A stretch of 64,000 bases of DNA from Malonomonas rubra DSM 5091 (GTDB taxonomy: Bacteria; Desulfobacterota; Desulfuromonadia; Desulfuromonadales; Geopsychrobacteraceae): assembly GCF_900142125.1 (NCBI RefSeq), contig NZ_FQZT01000005.1:186001-250000 (forward strand), read 5' to 3'. The notes under the pieces were generated by a model. That model saw only the letters and a list, made by a program, of their open reading frames with translations, ran no database searches and was not told the origin of the DNA. The position numbers and the translations under genes were made by a program. Below, piece after piece: positions 33,077-42,372 of the stretch (position 1 is the first letter of the stretch; each line of letters starts with the position of its first letter).

Positions 33077-33583
33077 ATGACGGAAACCGCAGAGCAGGTA
33101 GCAGAAAAAACAGAAGAAGAAATCGATCTGGGTCCGGCCAATAAGGTCATCGACAAGTATCTCGATATGTCCGGGAACCTGATGCCGGTGTTGCAGGGGA
33201 TTCAGGAAGAGTACGGTTATATTCCTGAAGAGACTGTGCATCTGACTGCAGAGCGTCTCAATGTCTATGCCAGCCAGATTTACGGCGTTCTCACTTTCTA
33301 TGCTCAGTTCCACTTGGAGCCGCGCGGTAAGTACATTATCCGTGTTTGCATGGGTACTGCCTGCCACGTTAAAGGTGCTGGTCGTATCGGCGATACGATC
33401 AAGGAACGGCTCGGTATCGGTCATGCGGAAACAACAGAGGATCTGTTGTTCACTGCTGAATACGTGGCCTGTATCGGTGCCTGCGGTATGGCACCGGTTA
33501 TCATGGTTAATGACGCGACCTACGGTAGTATCACTGTCCAGAAGACGGACGAGGTCATCGAGAAATATAAGGCAATGGGCTAA
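33077..33583 (+). CDS. nuoE: NADH-quinone oxidoreductase subunit E
   Basis: 168 residues with the thioredoxin-like 2Fe-2S fold: CMGTACH and, further on, YVACIGACGMAP give the four cysteine ligands. It belongs to the NADH-input module with NuoF and NuoG. The acidic N-terminus (TEEEIDLGP) is an extension of about 15 residues. Confidence 0.95.
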   Translation: MTETAEQVAEKTEEEIDLGPANKVIDKYLDMSGNLMPVLQGIQEEYGYIPEETVHLTAERLNVYASQIYGVLTFYAQFHLEPRGKYIIRVCMGTACHVKGAGRIGDTIKERLGIGHAETTEDLLFTAEYVACIGACGMAPVIMVNDATYGSITVQKTDEVIEKYKAMG

Positions 33584-33620
33584 TTCTGCCATACACCGAG
33601 CTGGTATTGAGGATTGATTT

Positions 33621-35405
33621 ATGTCCGAAACTGCTGAAAAAGTAAAAATTCTTATCTGTACAGGGACCGGTGGTCTGGCGTCCGGTGCTGCAAGTGTTCA
33701 AGCTGCTTTTGAGGAGGAGTTTGAGAAGAAGGGTGTTGCAGCCAAGGTCGGTAGTGCCTGTGAGGTTAACGGTACAGGTTGTCGGGGGCTGTGTGCCAAC
33801 GACGTGCTTGTCGATGTTTGTTTGCCGGGCAAGGATGCTGTCACTTATGACTTCGTGACTCCTGAACTGGTTCCGCAGATTGTCGATGAGCATGTCATCG
33901 GTAGCGAGCCGGTCGCCAAGAAAGTAGCTGGCAAGTACTACCACGAGTTCCTTGATAAGCAGAAGCGGGTTGTTTTCTCTCGTTGCGGTACTATCGACGC
34001 TGAAAGCCTGGACCAGTTCCTTGAGACTGGTGGCTTCAACGGTGTTAAGAAAGCCGTAAAAATGACCCAGGATGAGGTCATCGAGGAAGTCAAAAAGTCC
34101 GGTCTGCGTGGTCGTGGGGGCGGTGGTTTCCCGACAGGTATGAAATGGTCTTTTGCCAAGGGTTCTCCTGGTAACCACAAATACCTGATCTGTAACGCTG
34201 ACGAGGGCGATCCAGGTGCATTTATGGACCGCTCGATCCTCGAAGGTGACCCCTATGGTCTGATCGAGGGGATGATGATCGCGGCTTACGCCATCGGTTG
34301 TAAGTTTGCTTACGTTTATGTCCGGGCGGAATATCCGCTGGCGATCAAGCGTCTGCAGATGGCGATCGACACCTGCTACGAAAAAGGCTACTTGGGCGAG
34401 AAGAATATCTTGGGGCTGCAGATGCCTCTCGATATGCGTATCAAGGCTGGTGCCGGTGCTTTCGTTTGTGGTGAAGAAACCGCTCTGATGGCCTCTATTG
34501 AAGGTCAACGCGGGATGTCCCGCCCGCGCCCGCCGTTCCCGGCAGTTCGCGGCCTCTGGGGCAAGCCGACCAACATCAACAACGTTGAGACTTATGCAAA
34601 CGTCTCTTATATCTTCTATAACGGCGCCGATTGGTACAGCTCCATCGGTACCGAGGGGACCAAAGGAACAAAGATCTTTGCACTGACTGGTAAGGTCAAG
34701 CACACTGGTCTGGTTGAGGTTCCTGCTGGTATCACCATGAAGGAAGTTATCTACGATGTTTGTGGTGGCATCCTGAATAACCGCAAGTTTAAAGCGGTTC
34801 AGGCAGGTGGCCCATCCGGTGGTTGTCTGCCAGCTGAAGCGATTGAGGCAGAGGTCGATTACGATTCTCTGATCAAGGCCGGCGCGATGATGGGTTCCGG
34901 TGGTCTGGTTGTTATGGACGAGACGACCTGTATGGTTGATATCGCACGCTTCTTCCTTAACTTTACCCGGGTCGAATCCTGCGGTAAGTGTATCCCCTGT
35001 CGGATCGGTCTGAAAATTATGCTCGAGATCCTTGAGCGAATTACTCAGGGTAAAGGTCAAGAAGGCGATATCGAGCTGCTTCAGGATATGGCCTACGATA
35101 TCAAGAAGAGCTCGCTCTGTGGTCTTGGTCAGACAGCTCCGAACCCGGTTCTTTCAACCATTCGTTATTTCCGCGACGAGTACGAAACGCACATTAAAGA
35201 GGGTGAGTGTCCGTCTCACTCCTGTAAAGAGTTGCTACATTTCCGGGTCATTGAAGACAAATGTAAGAAATGTGGTCTCTGCCCGCGTGTCTGTCCGGTA
35301 GATGCTATCGAATGGGAGAAGGGCCAAGTGGCCAAAATCGATCTGGAAAAGTGTACCAAGTGTACTTCCTGCTACGATGCTTGCCGCTTCATGGCGATCG
35401 AATAG
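33621..35405 (+). CDS. nuoF: NADH-quinone oxidoreductase subunit F, long HndC/HydB-like form
   Basis: 594 residues, about 150 more than E. coli NuoF. Order: an N-terminal 2Fe-2S thioredoxin-like domain (about 10-95, cysteines in GSACEVNGTGCRGLC), the FMN/NADH domain (GRGGGGFPTGMKW, CNADEGDPGAF), the N3-cluster motif ESCGKCIPCRIG, and two C-terminal 4Fe-4S motifs (CKKCGLCPRVCPVDAI and CTKCTSCYDACRF). This architecture is shared with NAD-reducing and bifurcating hydrogenase subunits. In Geobacter-type nuo operons the long form is usual. Confidence 0.95.
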   Translation: MSETAEKVKILICTGTGGLASGAASVQAAFEEEFEKKGVAAKVGSACEVNGTGCRGLCANDVLVDVCLPGKDAVTYDFVTPELVPQIVDEHVIGSEPVAKKVAGKYYHEFLDKQKRVVFSRCGTIDAESLDQFLETGGFNGVKKAVKMTQDEVIEEVKKSGLRGRGGGGFPTGMKWSFAKGSPGNHKYLICNADEGDPGAFMDRSILEGDPYGLIEGMMIAAYAIGCKFAYVYVRAEYPLAIKRLQMAIDTCYEKGYLGEKNILGLQMPLDMRIKAGAGAFVCGEETALMASIEGQRGMSRPRPPFPAVRGLWGKPTNINNVETYANVSYIFYNGADWYSSIGTEGTKGTKIFALTGKVKHTGLVEVPAGITMKEVIYDVCGGILNNRKFKAVQAGGPSGGCLPAEAIEAEVDYDSLIKAGAMMGSGGLVVMDETTCMVDIARFFLNFTRVESCGKCIPCRIGLKIMLEILERITQGKGQEGDIELLQDMAYDIKKSSLCGLGQTAPNPVLSTIRYFRDEYETHIKEGECPSHSCKELLHFRVIEDKCKKCGLCPRVCPVDAIEWEKGQVAKIDLEKCTKCTSCYDACRFMAIE

Positions 35406-35441
35406 TCGCACTCACTGATTTTGAGTTGATACGAGGTTAAG

Positions 35442-37910
35442 ATGGTTAATCTTACGATTGACGGAAAACAGGTAACAGTCAGCAAGGACGCCACAATTTA
35501 TGAGGCTGCCAAACAAGCTGGCATCTATATTCCTGTCCTTTGCTATGCCAAGAAGCTGCTGCCATACGGTGCTTGCCGGGTCTGCCTGGTTGAAGTGGAG
35601 CAGATGAAGGGACGCTTGATTCCTTCCTGTACGACTCCCGTCACCGAAGGAATGGTCGTAACCACGATGTCGGATGAGATCCGCAAAGTGCGTAAGACGG
35701 TTCTGGAGTTCCTGCTGGTCAACCACGTTGTTGATTGTCCAGTTTGTGATAAGGGCGGTGAGTGTGATCTTCAGGAATTGACTTACGAATACGAAGTTGT
35801 CACCAACCGTTTTGAAGGTGAAAAGTTCGACCTTCCGACCGATGAAGTCAACCCGCTGATCGAGCGCAACATGAACCGCTGTGTTCTTTGCGGTAAGTGT
35901 GTTCGCGTGTGTGACGAGATTGTCGGCTACGGCTCCTACTCATTCATCAATCGCGGCTTTGAAACCAAGATCGCAACGGCATTTGACCGTGGCCTGAACT
36001 GTGAGTTCTGTGGTCAGTGTGTTTCCATGTGCCCGGTCGGGGCGATTTTGCCACGTCCGTTCAAGTTCAAGGCACGTCCATGGCAGCTCAAAGAAGTCGA
36101 TACGGTCTGTGGTTACTGCGGCAACGGTTGCACTATTACCCTCGGCACCAAGGATAACGAAGTCCAGACTATCCGCTTCAATGATGAGACCGGCGTTAAC
36201 GACGGTAATCTCTGTATTCGCGGACGCTTCGGTTACTCCTACGTTAACAGTGCTGACAAGCTGACCTCTCCAATGGTTCGCCGCGATGGTCAATTGGTCG
36301 AAGCAAGCTGGGATGAGGCGATTCAGGCAGTCTCTGATGGGTTCAAGGCTGCTGGAGATAGCCTCGGCATTATCTCCGGTGCGCGTCTGACCAACGAGGA
36401 GCTGTTCCTGCTGAAAAATTACAGCAAGGCCCTCGGCACTGAGAACCTCGATCACTCCGGAGGCGAGTGTTACAAAGGGGTGACTGAAGGACTTCAGGAG
36501 ACTTTGGGCATCAAGGCTTCAACCGCGACCTTCCCTCAGGTTGAGAAATGTGATGCGATCCTTTCGATCCGCTCTGATTTCTACGAAACCCATCCAGTAT
36601 TCGGAATGGTTGTCAATCAGGCGATTCGTCGTAACGAAGCAAAACTGACCGTTGTGGCTGACAAGTTAGGTAAGTTCACCAAGCTGCCTAATGCTCGTAC
36701 GCTGTTGCACAAGCCTGCCCTGGAACTGAATATTATCAATGCGATCTGTTCGGTTCTGCTGGAAGAGGGTTTGGCGAAAACTGATGGCCTTGAAGGTCTT
36801 GATGATCTGAAAAAGGGCCTGAAGAAATTCACCGCCAAGGCTGTCGCCAAAGAAACCGGCGTCGATGAAGAAGCAATCAAGCAGACCGCTCGTGAGCTTG
36901 CCGCTGCGGAAAATGCCGCTATCCTGCTGGCATATGGCCTGCCTTACACTGCATACAGTAAGGAACTTGGTATCGCTGCAGCTAACCTTTCGCTGCTGAC
37001 CGGCATCGCTGGTCGTCAGGGATCAGGTCTCTACCTCTGTGGAGAGAAGGCAAACAGTCAAGGTGCTATCGATCTTGGTATCCTGCCTGGTGCTAAAGGT
37101 ATTGGTGCTCAGCAAATGCTGGATGATGCCTCAACTGGCAAGCTTAAAGCACTCTACATGGTCGGTGAGGATCCGATTGCTTCTTATCCGAACCGTGGCA
37201 TGGTTGAAAAGGCGATGGATAACGCTTTCCTCGTTGTCCAGGATCTGTTCCTCACTGAGACTGCAGCCAAGGCCGACGTTGTTCTTCCCGCGGTTTCATT
37301 TGCGGAGAAGGATGGCACTTTCACTAACGCTGAACGTCGGATCCAGAAGGTTCGTAAGGGAATCAAGTCAAAAGGTGATGCAAAGAGCGATTTTGAAATC
37401 CTGCAGCTGCTGCTGAGTGCCGCAGGCAAGGATGCTCCGGCAACGACCACCGATGCTTTCGCCGCATTGACTGCGGAAACTTCGGGCTACGAAGGAATTA
37501 CTCTCGATATGCTTGGCAAGCAGGGGTATGTCTGGGGTACCGATATTTTGAAGCCGGTCACCTCGAAGCTCGTGGCAGTGGGTGGTGGCGAAGCCAGCAA
37601 GAGCAAGTATCAACTGCTGGTCGGTAGTGCTCTCTACCATAGCGGGACTGTATCGACCAAAGCCAAGGGGCCGAACGCTGTTGTTTCTGAGGCCTATATT
37701 GAGGTTTGTCGTGAAGATGCGGCAGAGCTCAAGTTGGAAGAAGGCGATCTGTTGAAGCTGAAGGCTGAAGGCGGAGAACTGAAGGCGAAAGTCAAGGTTG
37801 ACCGTCGTTTGCCGCAGGGAGTGATGTTCGCTCCGTATCATTTCTCGGCAATGGAATTAAATCGGGTATACACCGGACAACCGGTGATTGCTGTAGAGCC
37901 CGTTAAGTAA
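35442..37910 (+). CDS. nuoG: NADH-quinone oxidoreductase subunit G
   Basis: 822 residues. An N-terminal 2Fe-2S domain (CYAKKLLPYGACRVC...C) is followed by the HX3CX2CX5C cluster NHVVDCPVCDKGGEC, two 4Fe-4S motifs (CVLCGKCVRVC and CEFCGQCVSMC) and the extra cluster CGYCGNGC at the start of a molybdopterin-oxidoreductase-like domain without a likely metal ligand. The C-terminal beta domain ends with YTGQPVIAVEPV. It links NuoE/F to the rest of the complex. Confidence 0.94.
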   Translation: MVNLTIDGKQVTVSKDATIYEAAKQAGIYIPVLCYAKKLLPYGACRVCLVEVEQMKGRLIPSCTTPVTEGMVVTTMSDEIRKVRKTVLEFLLVNHVVDCPVCDKGGECDLQELTYEYEVVTNRFEGEKFDLPTDEVNPLIERNMNRCVLCGKCVRVCDEIVGYGSYSFINRGFETKIATAFDRGLNCEFCGQCVSMCPVGAILPRPFKFKARPWQLKEVDTVCGYCGNGCTITLGTKDNEVQTIRFNDETGVNDGNLCIRGRFGYSYVNSADKLTSPMVRRDGQLVEASWDEAIQAVSDGFKAAGDSLGIISGARLTNEELFLLKNYSKALGTENLDHSGGECYKGVTEGLQETLGIKASTATFPQVEKCDAILSIRSDFYETHPVFGMVVNQAIRRNEAKLTVVADKLGKFTKLPNARTLLHKPALELNIINAICSVLLEEGLAKTDGLEGLDDLKKGLKKFTAKAVAKETGVDEEAIKQTARELAAAENAAILLAYGLPYTAYSKELGIAAANLSLLTGIAGRQGSGLYLCGEKANSQGAIDLGILPGAKGIGAQQMLDDASTGKLKALYMVGEDPIASYPNRGMVEKAMDNAFLVVQDLFLTETAAKADVVLPAVSFAEKDGTFTNAERRIQKVRKGIKSKGDAKSDFEILQLLLSAAGKDAPATTTDAFAALTAETSGYEGITLDMLGKQGYVWGTDILKPVTSKLVAVGGGEASKSKYQLLVGSALYHSGTVSTKAKGPNAVVSEAYIEVCREDAAELKLEEGDLLKLKAEGGELKAKVKVDRRLPQGVMFAPYHFSAMELNRVYTGQPVIAVEPVK

Positions 37911-37990
37911 TTTATATCTTTTGGTTTGTCGGTAGAACTACCGACTGAATTCGGCATTTAATGCCTTAGACATCAAGGAAGAGGATGGTC

Positions 37991-39043
37991 ATGACGCCAG
38001 AAGTTTTGACACTCTCAAACACACCGCTTTTGTACACAGTTGCTATGTTGGCGAAAATTGTGGTGGCGTTTGTTGTGACGCTGTTGATCGTTGCTTATGC
38101 CACCTGGTGTGAGCGGAAGATAATCGGCCGGATGCAGACTCGTTGCGGTCCGACAATGACTGGCCCTAAGGGACTGTTGCAGCCGATTGCTGATGGTTTG
38201 AAGCTCTTCTTTAAAGAAGATATCATTCCTGCAGAAGCGCACTGGTTGGCTTTTATTCTGGCCCCGATGATGATTTTGGCGCCCGCCTTTGTTGCAATCT
38301 GCGTCATTCCGTTCGGCGCGGATTTCCATTTCACTTATGATGGCGTTCTCTATGCGGTGCCTTTGCAGATAGCAGATCTGAACATCGGTGTTCTGTTCAT
38401 CTTGGCGATGGCTGGTCTTGGTGTTTACGGAATCGTTCTGGCGGGTCTGGCCTCAAACAGCAAGTATTCGCTGCTTGGTGGTATCCGTTCCACAGCGCAG
38501 ATGATCTCTTACGAGCTGGCTGCTGGCCTGTCGATCATTGCCGTCTTCATGCTGGCAGAAACTTTGAGCATGCGTGGGCTGGTTGAAGCGCAGATGGAGC
38601 CTCTCTGGGGTGTCATCGACTTCCTGCCAAACTGGTATATTTTCACTCAACCTCTGGCATTCGCCCTCTTTGTTGTTGGCTCAATGGCTGAGGTAAACCG
38701 TACCCCGTTCGACTTGCCAGAAGCTGAGACCGAACTGGTTTCCGGTTTCTGTACCGAATATTCCTCCATGAAGTACGCACTGTTCTTCATGGCTGAATAC
38801 GCCAACATGGTCACCGTTTCTGCGATCGCTACGACATTGTTCCTCGGCGGTTGGAGTGGCCCGCTCTTCGGTTGGATGAACTTCCTGATCAAAGTTTTCG
38901 CATTCATGTTCTTCTTCATCTGGGTCCGGGCGACCTTCCCTCGCCTGCGCTATGACCAGCTGATGTACTTGGGTTGGAAAATCATGCTTCCCCTGTCCCT
39001 GGCTAATATCGTGGTCACGGGTGTAGCGATCCTGCTCTTTTAG
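37991..39043 (+). CDS. nuoH: NADH-quinone oxidoreductase subunit H
   Basis: 350 residues with about eight helices. Conserved features: [18 protein letters not shown] near the start (given as [11 protein letters not shown] then CGPTMTG), [13 protein letters not shown] and the loop acidic residues that face the quinone channel. ATG at 37991 is chosen, six bases after GAGG; an ATG at 37985 is in frame. The gap to nuoG is 80 bases, the longest in the operon. Confidence 0.96.
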   Translation: MTPEVLTLSNTPLLYTVAMLAKIVVAFVVTLLIVAYATWCERKIIGRMQTRCGPTMTGPKGLLQPIADGLKLFFKEDIIPAEAHWLAFILAPMMILAPAFVAICVIPFGADFHFTYDGVLYAVPLQIADLNIGVLFILAMAGLGVYGIVLAGLASNSKYSLLGGIRSTAQMISYELAAGLSIIAVFMLAETLSMRGLVEAQMEPLWGVIDFLPNWYIFTQPLAFALFVVGSMAEVNRTPFDLPEAETELVSGFCTEYSSMKYALFFMAEYANMVTVSAIATTLFLGGWSGPLFGWMNFLIKVFAFMFFFIWVRATFPRLRYDQLMYLGWKIMLPLSLANIVVTGVAILLF

Positions 39044-39070
39044 TAATCATACGTTGCGTAGAGGATAGAT

Positions 39071-39469
39071 ATGTTTAAAGCATTTGCCAAAGGCCTGAGT
39101 ATCACGCTGAAGTACCTGGCACCGGGTAATACTACCACGGTCCAGTACCCGAAAGAGCGTTGTGAGATTGCCCCTCGCTTCCGCGGTCAGCATCGGTTGG
39201 TTCCGACTACGGATCGTGAGAAGTGTGTGGCTTGCTACCTCTGCCCGACCGTTTGCCCGGCGAAATGTATTACCGTCGAATCGGCTGAGAATGAGAAGGG
39301 CGAGAAGTATCCTAAAGTGTATGAAATTGACATGCTGCGCTGCATCTTCTGTGGCTACTGTGTTGAGGCCTGTCCGATCGAAGCGATCGAAATGACCGAT
39401 AAATACGAATTGGCCAATTACAAGCGCGAACAATTCATTTTCGATAAAGAACGTCTTCTGAAGTCGTAA
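39071..39469 (+). CDS. nuoI: NADH-quinone oxidoreductase subunit I
   Basis: 132 residues with two 4Fe-4S motifs, CVACYLCPTVCPAKC and CIFCGYCVEACPIEA, the N6a/N6b clusters that pass electrons to NuoB. The amphipathic N-terminus lies on the membrane. It is shorter than the E. coli subunit (180), ending soon after the second cluster. Confidence 0.95.
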   Translation: MFKAFAKGLSITLKYLAPGNTTTVQYPKERCEIAPRFRGQHRLVPTTDREKCVACYLCPTVCPAKCITVESAENEKGEKYPKVYEIDMLRCIFCGYCVEACPIEAIEMTDKYELANYKREQFIFDKERLLKS

Positions 39470-39486
39470 GAAGGAGCAACGAAACC

Positions 39487-39990
39487 ATGGAAGCTATCCT
39501 ATTCTATTTAACAGCACTTGTTGCGGTTGTTGCATCGTTCTTTGTTGTTAAATGTCGTAACCCGATTAACAGTGCACTCTGTCTGGTCACTAATTTCATC
39601 TGCCTGGCTGTCCTCTATGTCATGCTTGAAGCACCGTTCATGGCCGCGATTCAGATCATGGTCTATGCGGGCGCGATTATGGTTTTGATCATCTTCGTTA
39701 TTATGCTTCTGCAGCTGGCCAGCGTTAACAAAAAAGCATATACACACGGAATTCTTGGTGGTGGTGTGTTGGCTGCTTTGATGCTGGTTCTGACCAACCG
39801 CTTTATTGCCGGCGGTGAAGCAACTGGCACCGGCGGAGAGATCACCAGTGAAGTTATCCAGAGCGTTGGCCACACTGAACTGATTGGTAGAGCGATGTTT
39901 ACTGATTTCCTGCTGCCCTTCGAGATCGCTTCGATCTTGCTGCTGGTAGCAATTATCGGTGCCGTCATCCTCTCGAAACGGGAAATATAA
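39487..39990 (+). CDS. nuoJ: NADH-quinone oxidoreductase subunit J
   Basis: 167 residues with five helices; the segment MVYAGAIMVLIIFVIML is the conserved helix 3 with the pi-bulge glycine. AAGGAG precedes the ATG. It sits between NuoI and NuoK in the membrane arm. Confidence 0.94.
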   Translation: MEAILFYLTALVAVVASFFVVKCRNPINSALCLVTNFICLAVLYVMLEAPFMAAIQIMVYAGAIMVLIIFVIMLLQLASVNKKAYTHGILGGGVLAALMLVLTNRFIAGGEATGTGGEITSEVIQSVGHTELIGRAMFTDFLLPFEIASILLLVAIIGAVILSKREI

Positions 39991-40015
39991 CCGGAGTTAG
40001 GTTGGGAGATAGATC

Positions 40016-40318
40016 ATGATTAGCGTACATCATTACCTGCTATTGAGCGCGATCCTTTTCAGTATTGGCACATTGGGTGTGCTGACAAGGAAAAATGCCA
40101 TTGTCATCTTCATGTGCATTGAAGTGATGCTCAACTCAGTAAATCTGACTTTCATTGCCTTGTCAAAGCACGTTGGCAATATGGACGGACAGATATTCGT
40201 TTTCTTTGTTATGACTGTTGCTGCAGCTGAAGCTGCCGTCGGTTTGGCTTTGATGATTGCTTTCTTTAAGAATAAAGAATCGATCGAAGTCGACGACTTC
40301 AACATGCTTAAGTGGTGA
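40016..40318 (+). CDS. nuoK: NADH-quinone oxidoreductase subunit K
   Basis: 100 residues with three helices; two conserved membrane glutamates of the proton path are visible in [12 protein letters not shown] and [10 protein letters not shown]. Homologous to MrpC. The start ATG at 40016 follows GGAGATAG. Confidence 0.96.
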   Translation: MISVHHYLLLSAILFSIGTLGVLTRKNAIVIFMCIEVMLNSVNLTFIALSKHVGNMDGQIFVFFVMTVAAAEAAVGLALMIAFFKNKESIEVDDFNMLKW

Positions 40319-40360
40319 TGTTATCCGCCCAACGGATATTTCAGCTAATAGGAGAGTTTG

Positions 40361-42328
40361 ATGTACAGTAATCTGTGGCTCATCCCGTTCTTCCCACTGG
40401 TAGGTTCGATTATTAATGGCCTATTCGGTAAGAAGATCAAGAATGAGAAAATTATCGGCGGTCTCGCAACACTGATGATGTTCTTATCGTTCCTGGTCGC
40501 TACCCAGAACTTCCTCCGTTTGATGGGGGACAATGTGAAGACCCATCAGGTCGTTATCGCGTCCTGGATTTCGGTCGGAAACCTGCAGATCGATTGGGGC
40601 TTCCTGCTTGACCCACTATCAGCCGTTATGATCATGGTTGTTACTGGTGTCGGTACCCTGATTCACCTTTACTCGATTGGCTACATGCACGGCGAGTATA
40701 GTTTTTATCGCTTCTTCTGTTACCTGAATCTGTTTGCATTCGCAATGTTGATGCTGGTTCTTGGTGGCAATGCACTGGTCATGTTTATCGGTTGGGAAGG
40801 TGTTGGTCTTTGCTCATACCTGCTGATCGGATACTACTTCGAGAAGAAGAGCGCTAGTGACGCCGGCAAGAAAGCCTTCGTTGTCAACCGTATTGGTGAC
40901 TTTGGTTTTCTCTGTGGCTTGTTCACACTATTCTGGGCACTGGGCAGCAAGGGTGTCTGGACTATCAACTTTGTTGAGATTGCTGAGAATGCACACCTGC
41001 TTGAAACTGGTGGTGTGGTAGTAACAGCGGTTACTCTCTGTTTCTTCCTCGGCGCTACTGGTAAATCTGCTCAGATTCCACTCTATACTTGGTTGCCTGA
41101 CGCGATGGAAGGTCCGACTCCGGTTTCCGCTCTGATTCACGCTGCGACCATGGTTACTGCCGGTGTTTACATGATCGGCCGAATGAATGTCCTGTTCGCC
41201 ATGTCGCCGACAACAATGATGACCGTTGCGACTGTTGGTGGCCTGACTGCTTTCTTCGCAGCGACCATCGGCTTTGCACAAAACGACATTAAGCGGGTTC
41301 TGGCATATTCGACTGTTTCGCAGCTCGGTTACATGTTCCTGGCAATGGGTGTCGGTGCTTTTTCTGCCGGTATTTTCCACCTGATGACTCACGCTTTCTT
41401 TAAAGCCTGTCTGTTCCTTGGTTCTGGTTCGGTTATCCACGGTCTGCATCATGCTTATCACCATGCTCATAACCATCATGATGATCCGCAGGATATGCGC
41501 AATATGGGTGGCCTCCGTAAGAAGATGCCGATTACTTTCATCACCTTCTTCGTCTCGACTCTGGCTATCTGCGGTGTGCCGCTGTTCTCCGGTTTCTTCT
41601 CGAAAGACGAAATTCTCTGGTGGGCATTCGGCTCGACCCGCGGTCACTGGTTCCTCTGGGCCATGGGCGCTGTCGCTGCTGGTATGACTGCATTCTACAT
41701 GTTCCGTCTGGTCTTCATGACCTTCTTCGGTGAGCAAAAAACAGATCCGAAAGCTAAAGATCACATCCCTGAGTCTCCGCTGACGATTACCATTCCGTTG
41801 ATGGTGCTTGGTCTGCTGGCAGTGATCGGTGGTTATATCGGCGTACCTAAGATTCTTGGTGGAAGCAACCGTTTCGAGCACTGGTTGGCACCGGTTTTTG
41901 AGCACACACAGCATCACTTTGAGATTCATGCTCACGGTTCACATGCGACCGAGTACATGATGATGGGTATCTCTGTCGGTATCGCAGCCTTCGGTATCCT
42001 TTTGGCTTGGACGATGTATGTGAAGAATCCGGACATGCCGGCCAAGTTTACGGCTAAATTCCCAGCTCTTTACAAAGCGGTATTCAACAAGTGGTACATC
42101 GACGAGCTGTACGATTTCCTGTTCGTCAATCCTTGCAAAAAAATCGGAACTTTCCTCTGGCGCGGTTTCGATGTGAAAGTTGTCGACGGAGTCGTCAATG
42201 GTGTTGCCTGGGTGGTCAAAGGGGTCGGTTCCGGTCTCAAGTACACCCAATCCGGTTACCTGCATAACTACGCAGTGGCCATGGTTATCGGCGTCGTTGT
42301 GATCGTCGGATACTACGTCTTCGGTTAA
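40361..42328 (+). CDS. nuoL: NADH-quinone oxidoreductase subunit L
   Basis: 655 residues, an antiporter-like subunit with about 15-16 helices and the long lateral helix at the C-terminus. GWEGVGLCSYLLIGYY and AATMVTAGVYMIGR are conserved; the key lysines and glutamate of the proton channel lie in these helices. A histidine-rich stretch (HHAYHHAHNHHDD, near residue 372) interrupts the usual loop and another lies near residue 520. ATG at 40361 follows AGGAG. Confidence 0.96.
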   Translation: MYSNLWLIPFFPLVGSIINGLFGKKIKNEKIIGGLATLMMFLSFLVATQNFLRLMGDNVKTHQVVIASWISVGNLQIDWGFLLDPLSAVMIMVVTGVGTLIHLYSIGYMHGEYSFYRFFCYLNLFAFAMLMLVLGGNALVMFIGWEGVGLCSYLLIGYYFEKKSASDAGKKAFVVNRIGDFGFLCGLFTLFWALGSKGVWTINFVEIAENAHLLETGGVVVTAVTLCFFLGATGKSAQIPLYTWLPDAMEGPTPVSALIHAATMVTAGVYMIGRMNVLFAMSPTTMMTVATVGGLTAFFAATIGFAQNDIKRVLAYSTVSQLGYMFLAMGVGAFSAGIFHLMTHAFFKACLFLGSGSVIHGLHHAYHHAHNHHDDPQDMRNMGGLRKKMPITFITFFVSTLAICGVPLFSGFFSKDEILWWAFGSTRGHWFLWAMGAVAAGMTAFYMFRLVFMTFFGEQKTDPKAKDHIPESPLTITIPLMVLGLLAVIGGYIGVPKILGGSNRFEHWLAPVFEHTQHHFEIHAHGSHATEYMMMGISVGIAAFGILLAWTMYVKNPDMPAKFTAKFPALYKAVFNKWYIDELYDFLFVNPCKKIGTFLWRGFDVKVVDGVVNGVAWVVKGVGSGLKYTQSGYLHNYAVAMVIGVVVIVGYYVFG

Positions 42329-42372
42329 CAGTTCGCCAGCGAATACGATAAAGTTACAAGGAGCGTTTCAAC

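Noticed and set aside
41446-41486. Histidine-rich stretch in nuoL as a separate metal-binding insertion
   Set aside because: It occurs in a surface loop of a complete, collinear NuoL; length variation there is common and no metal role is supported.
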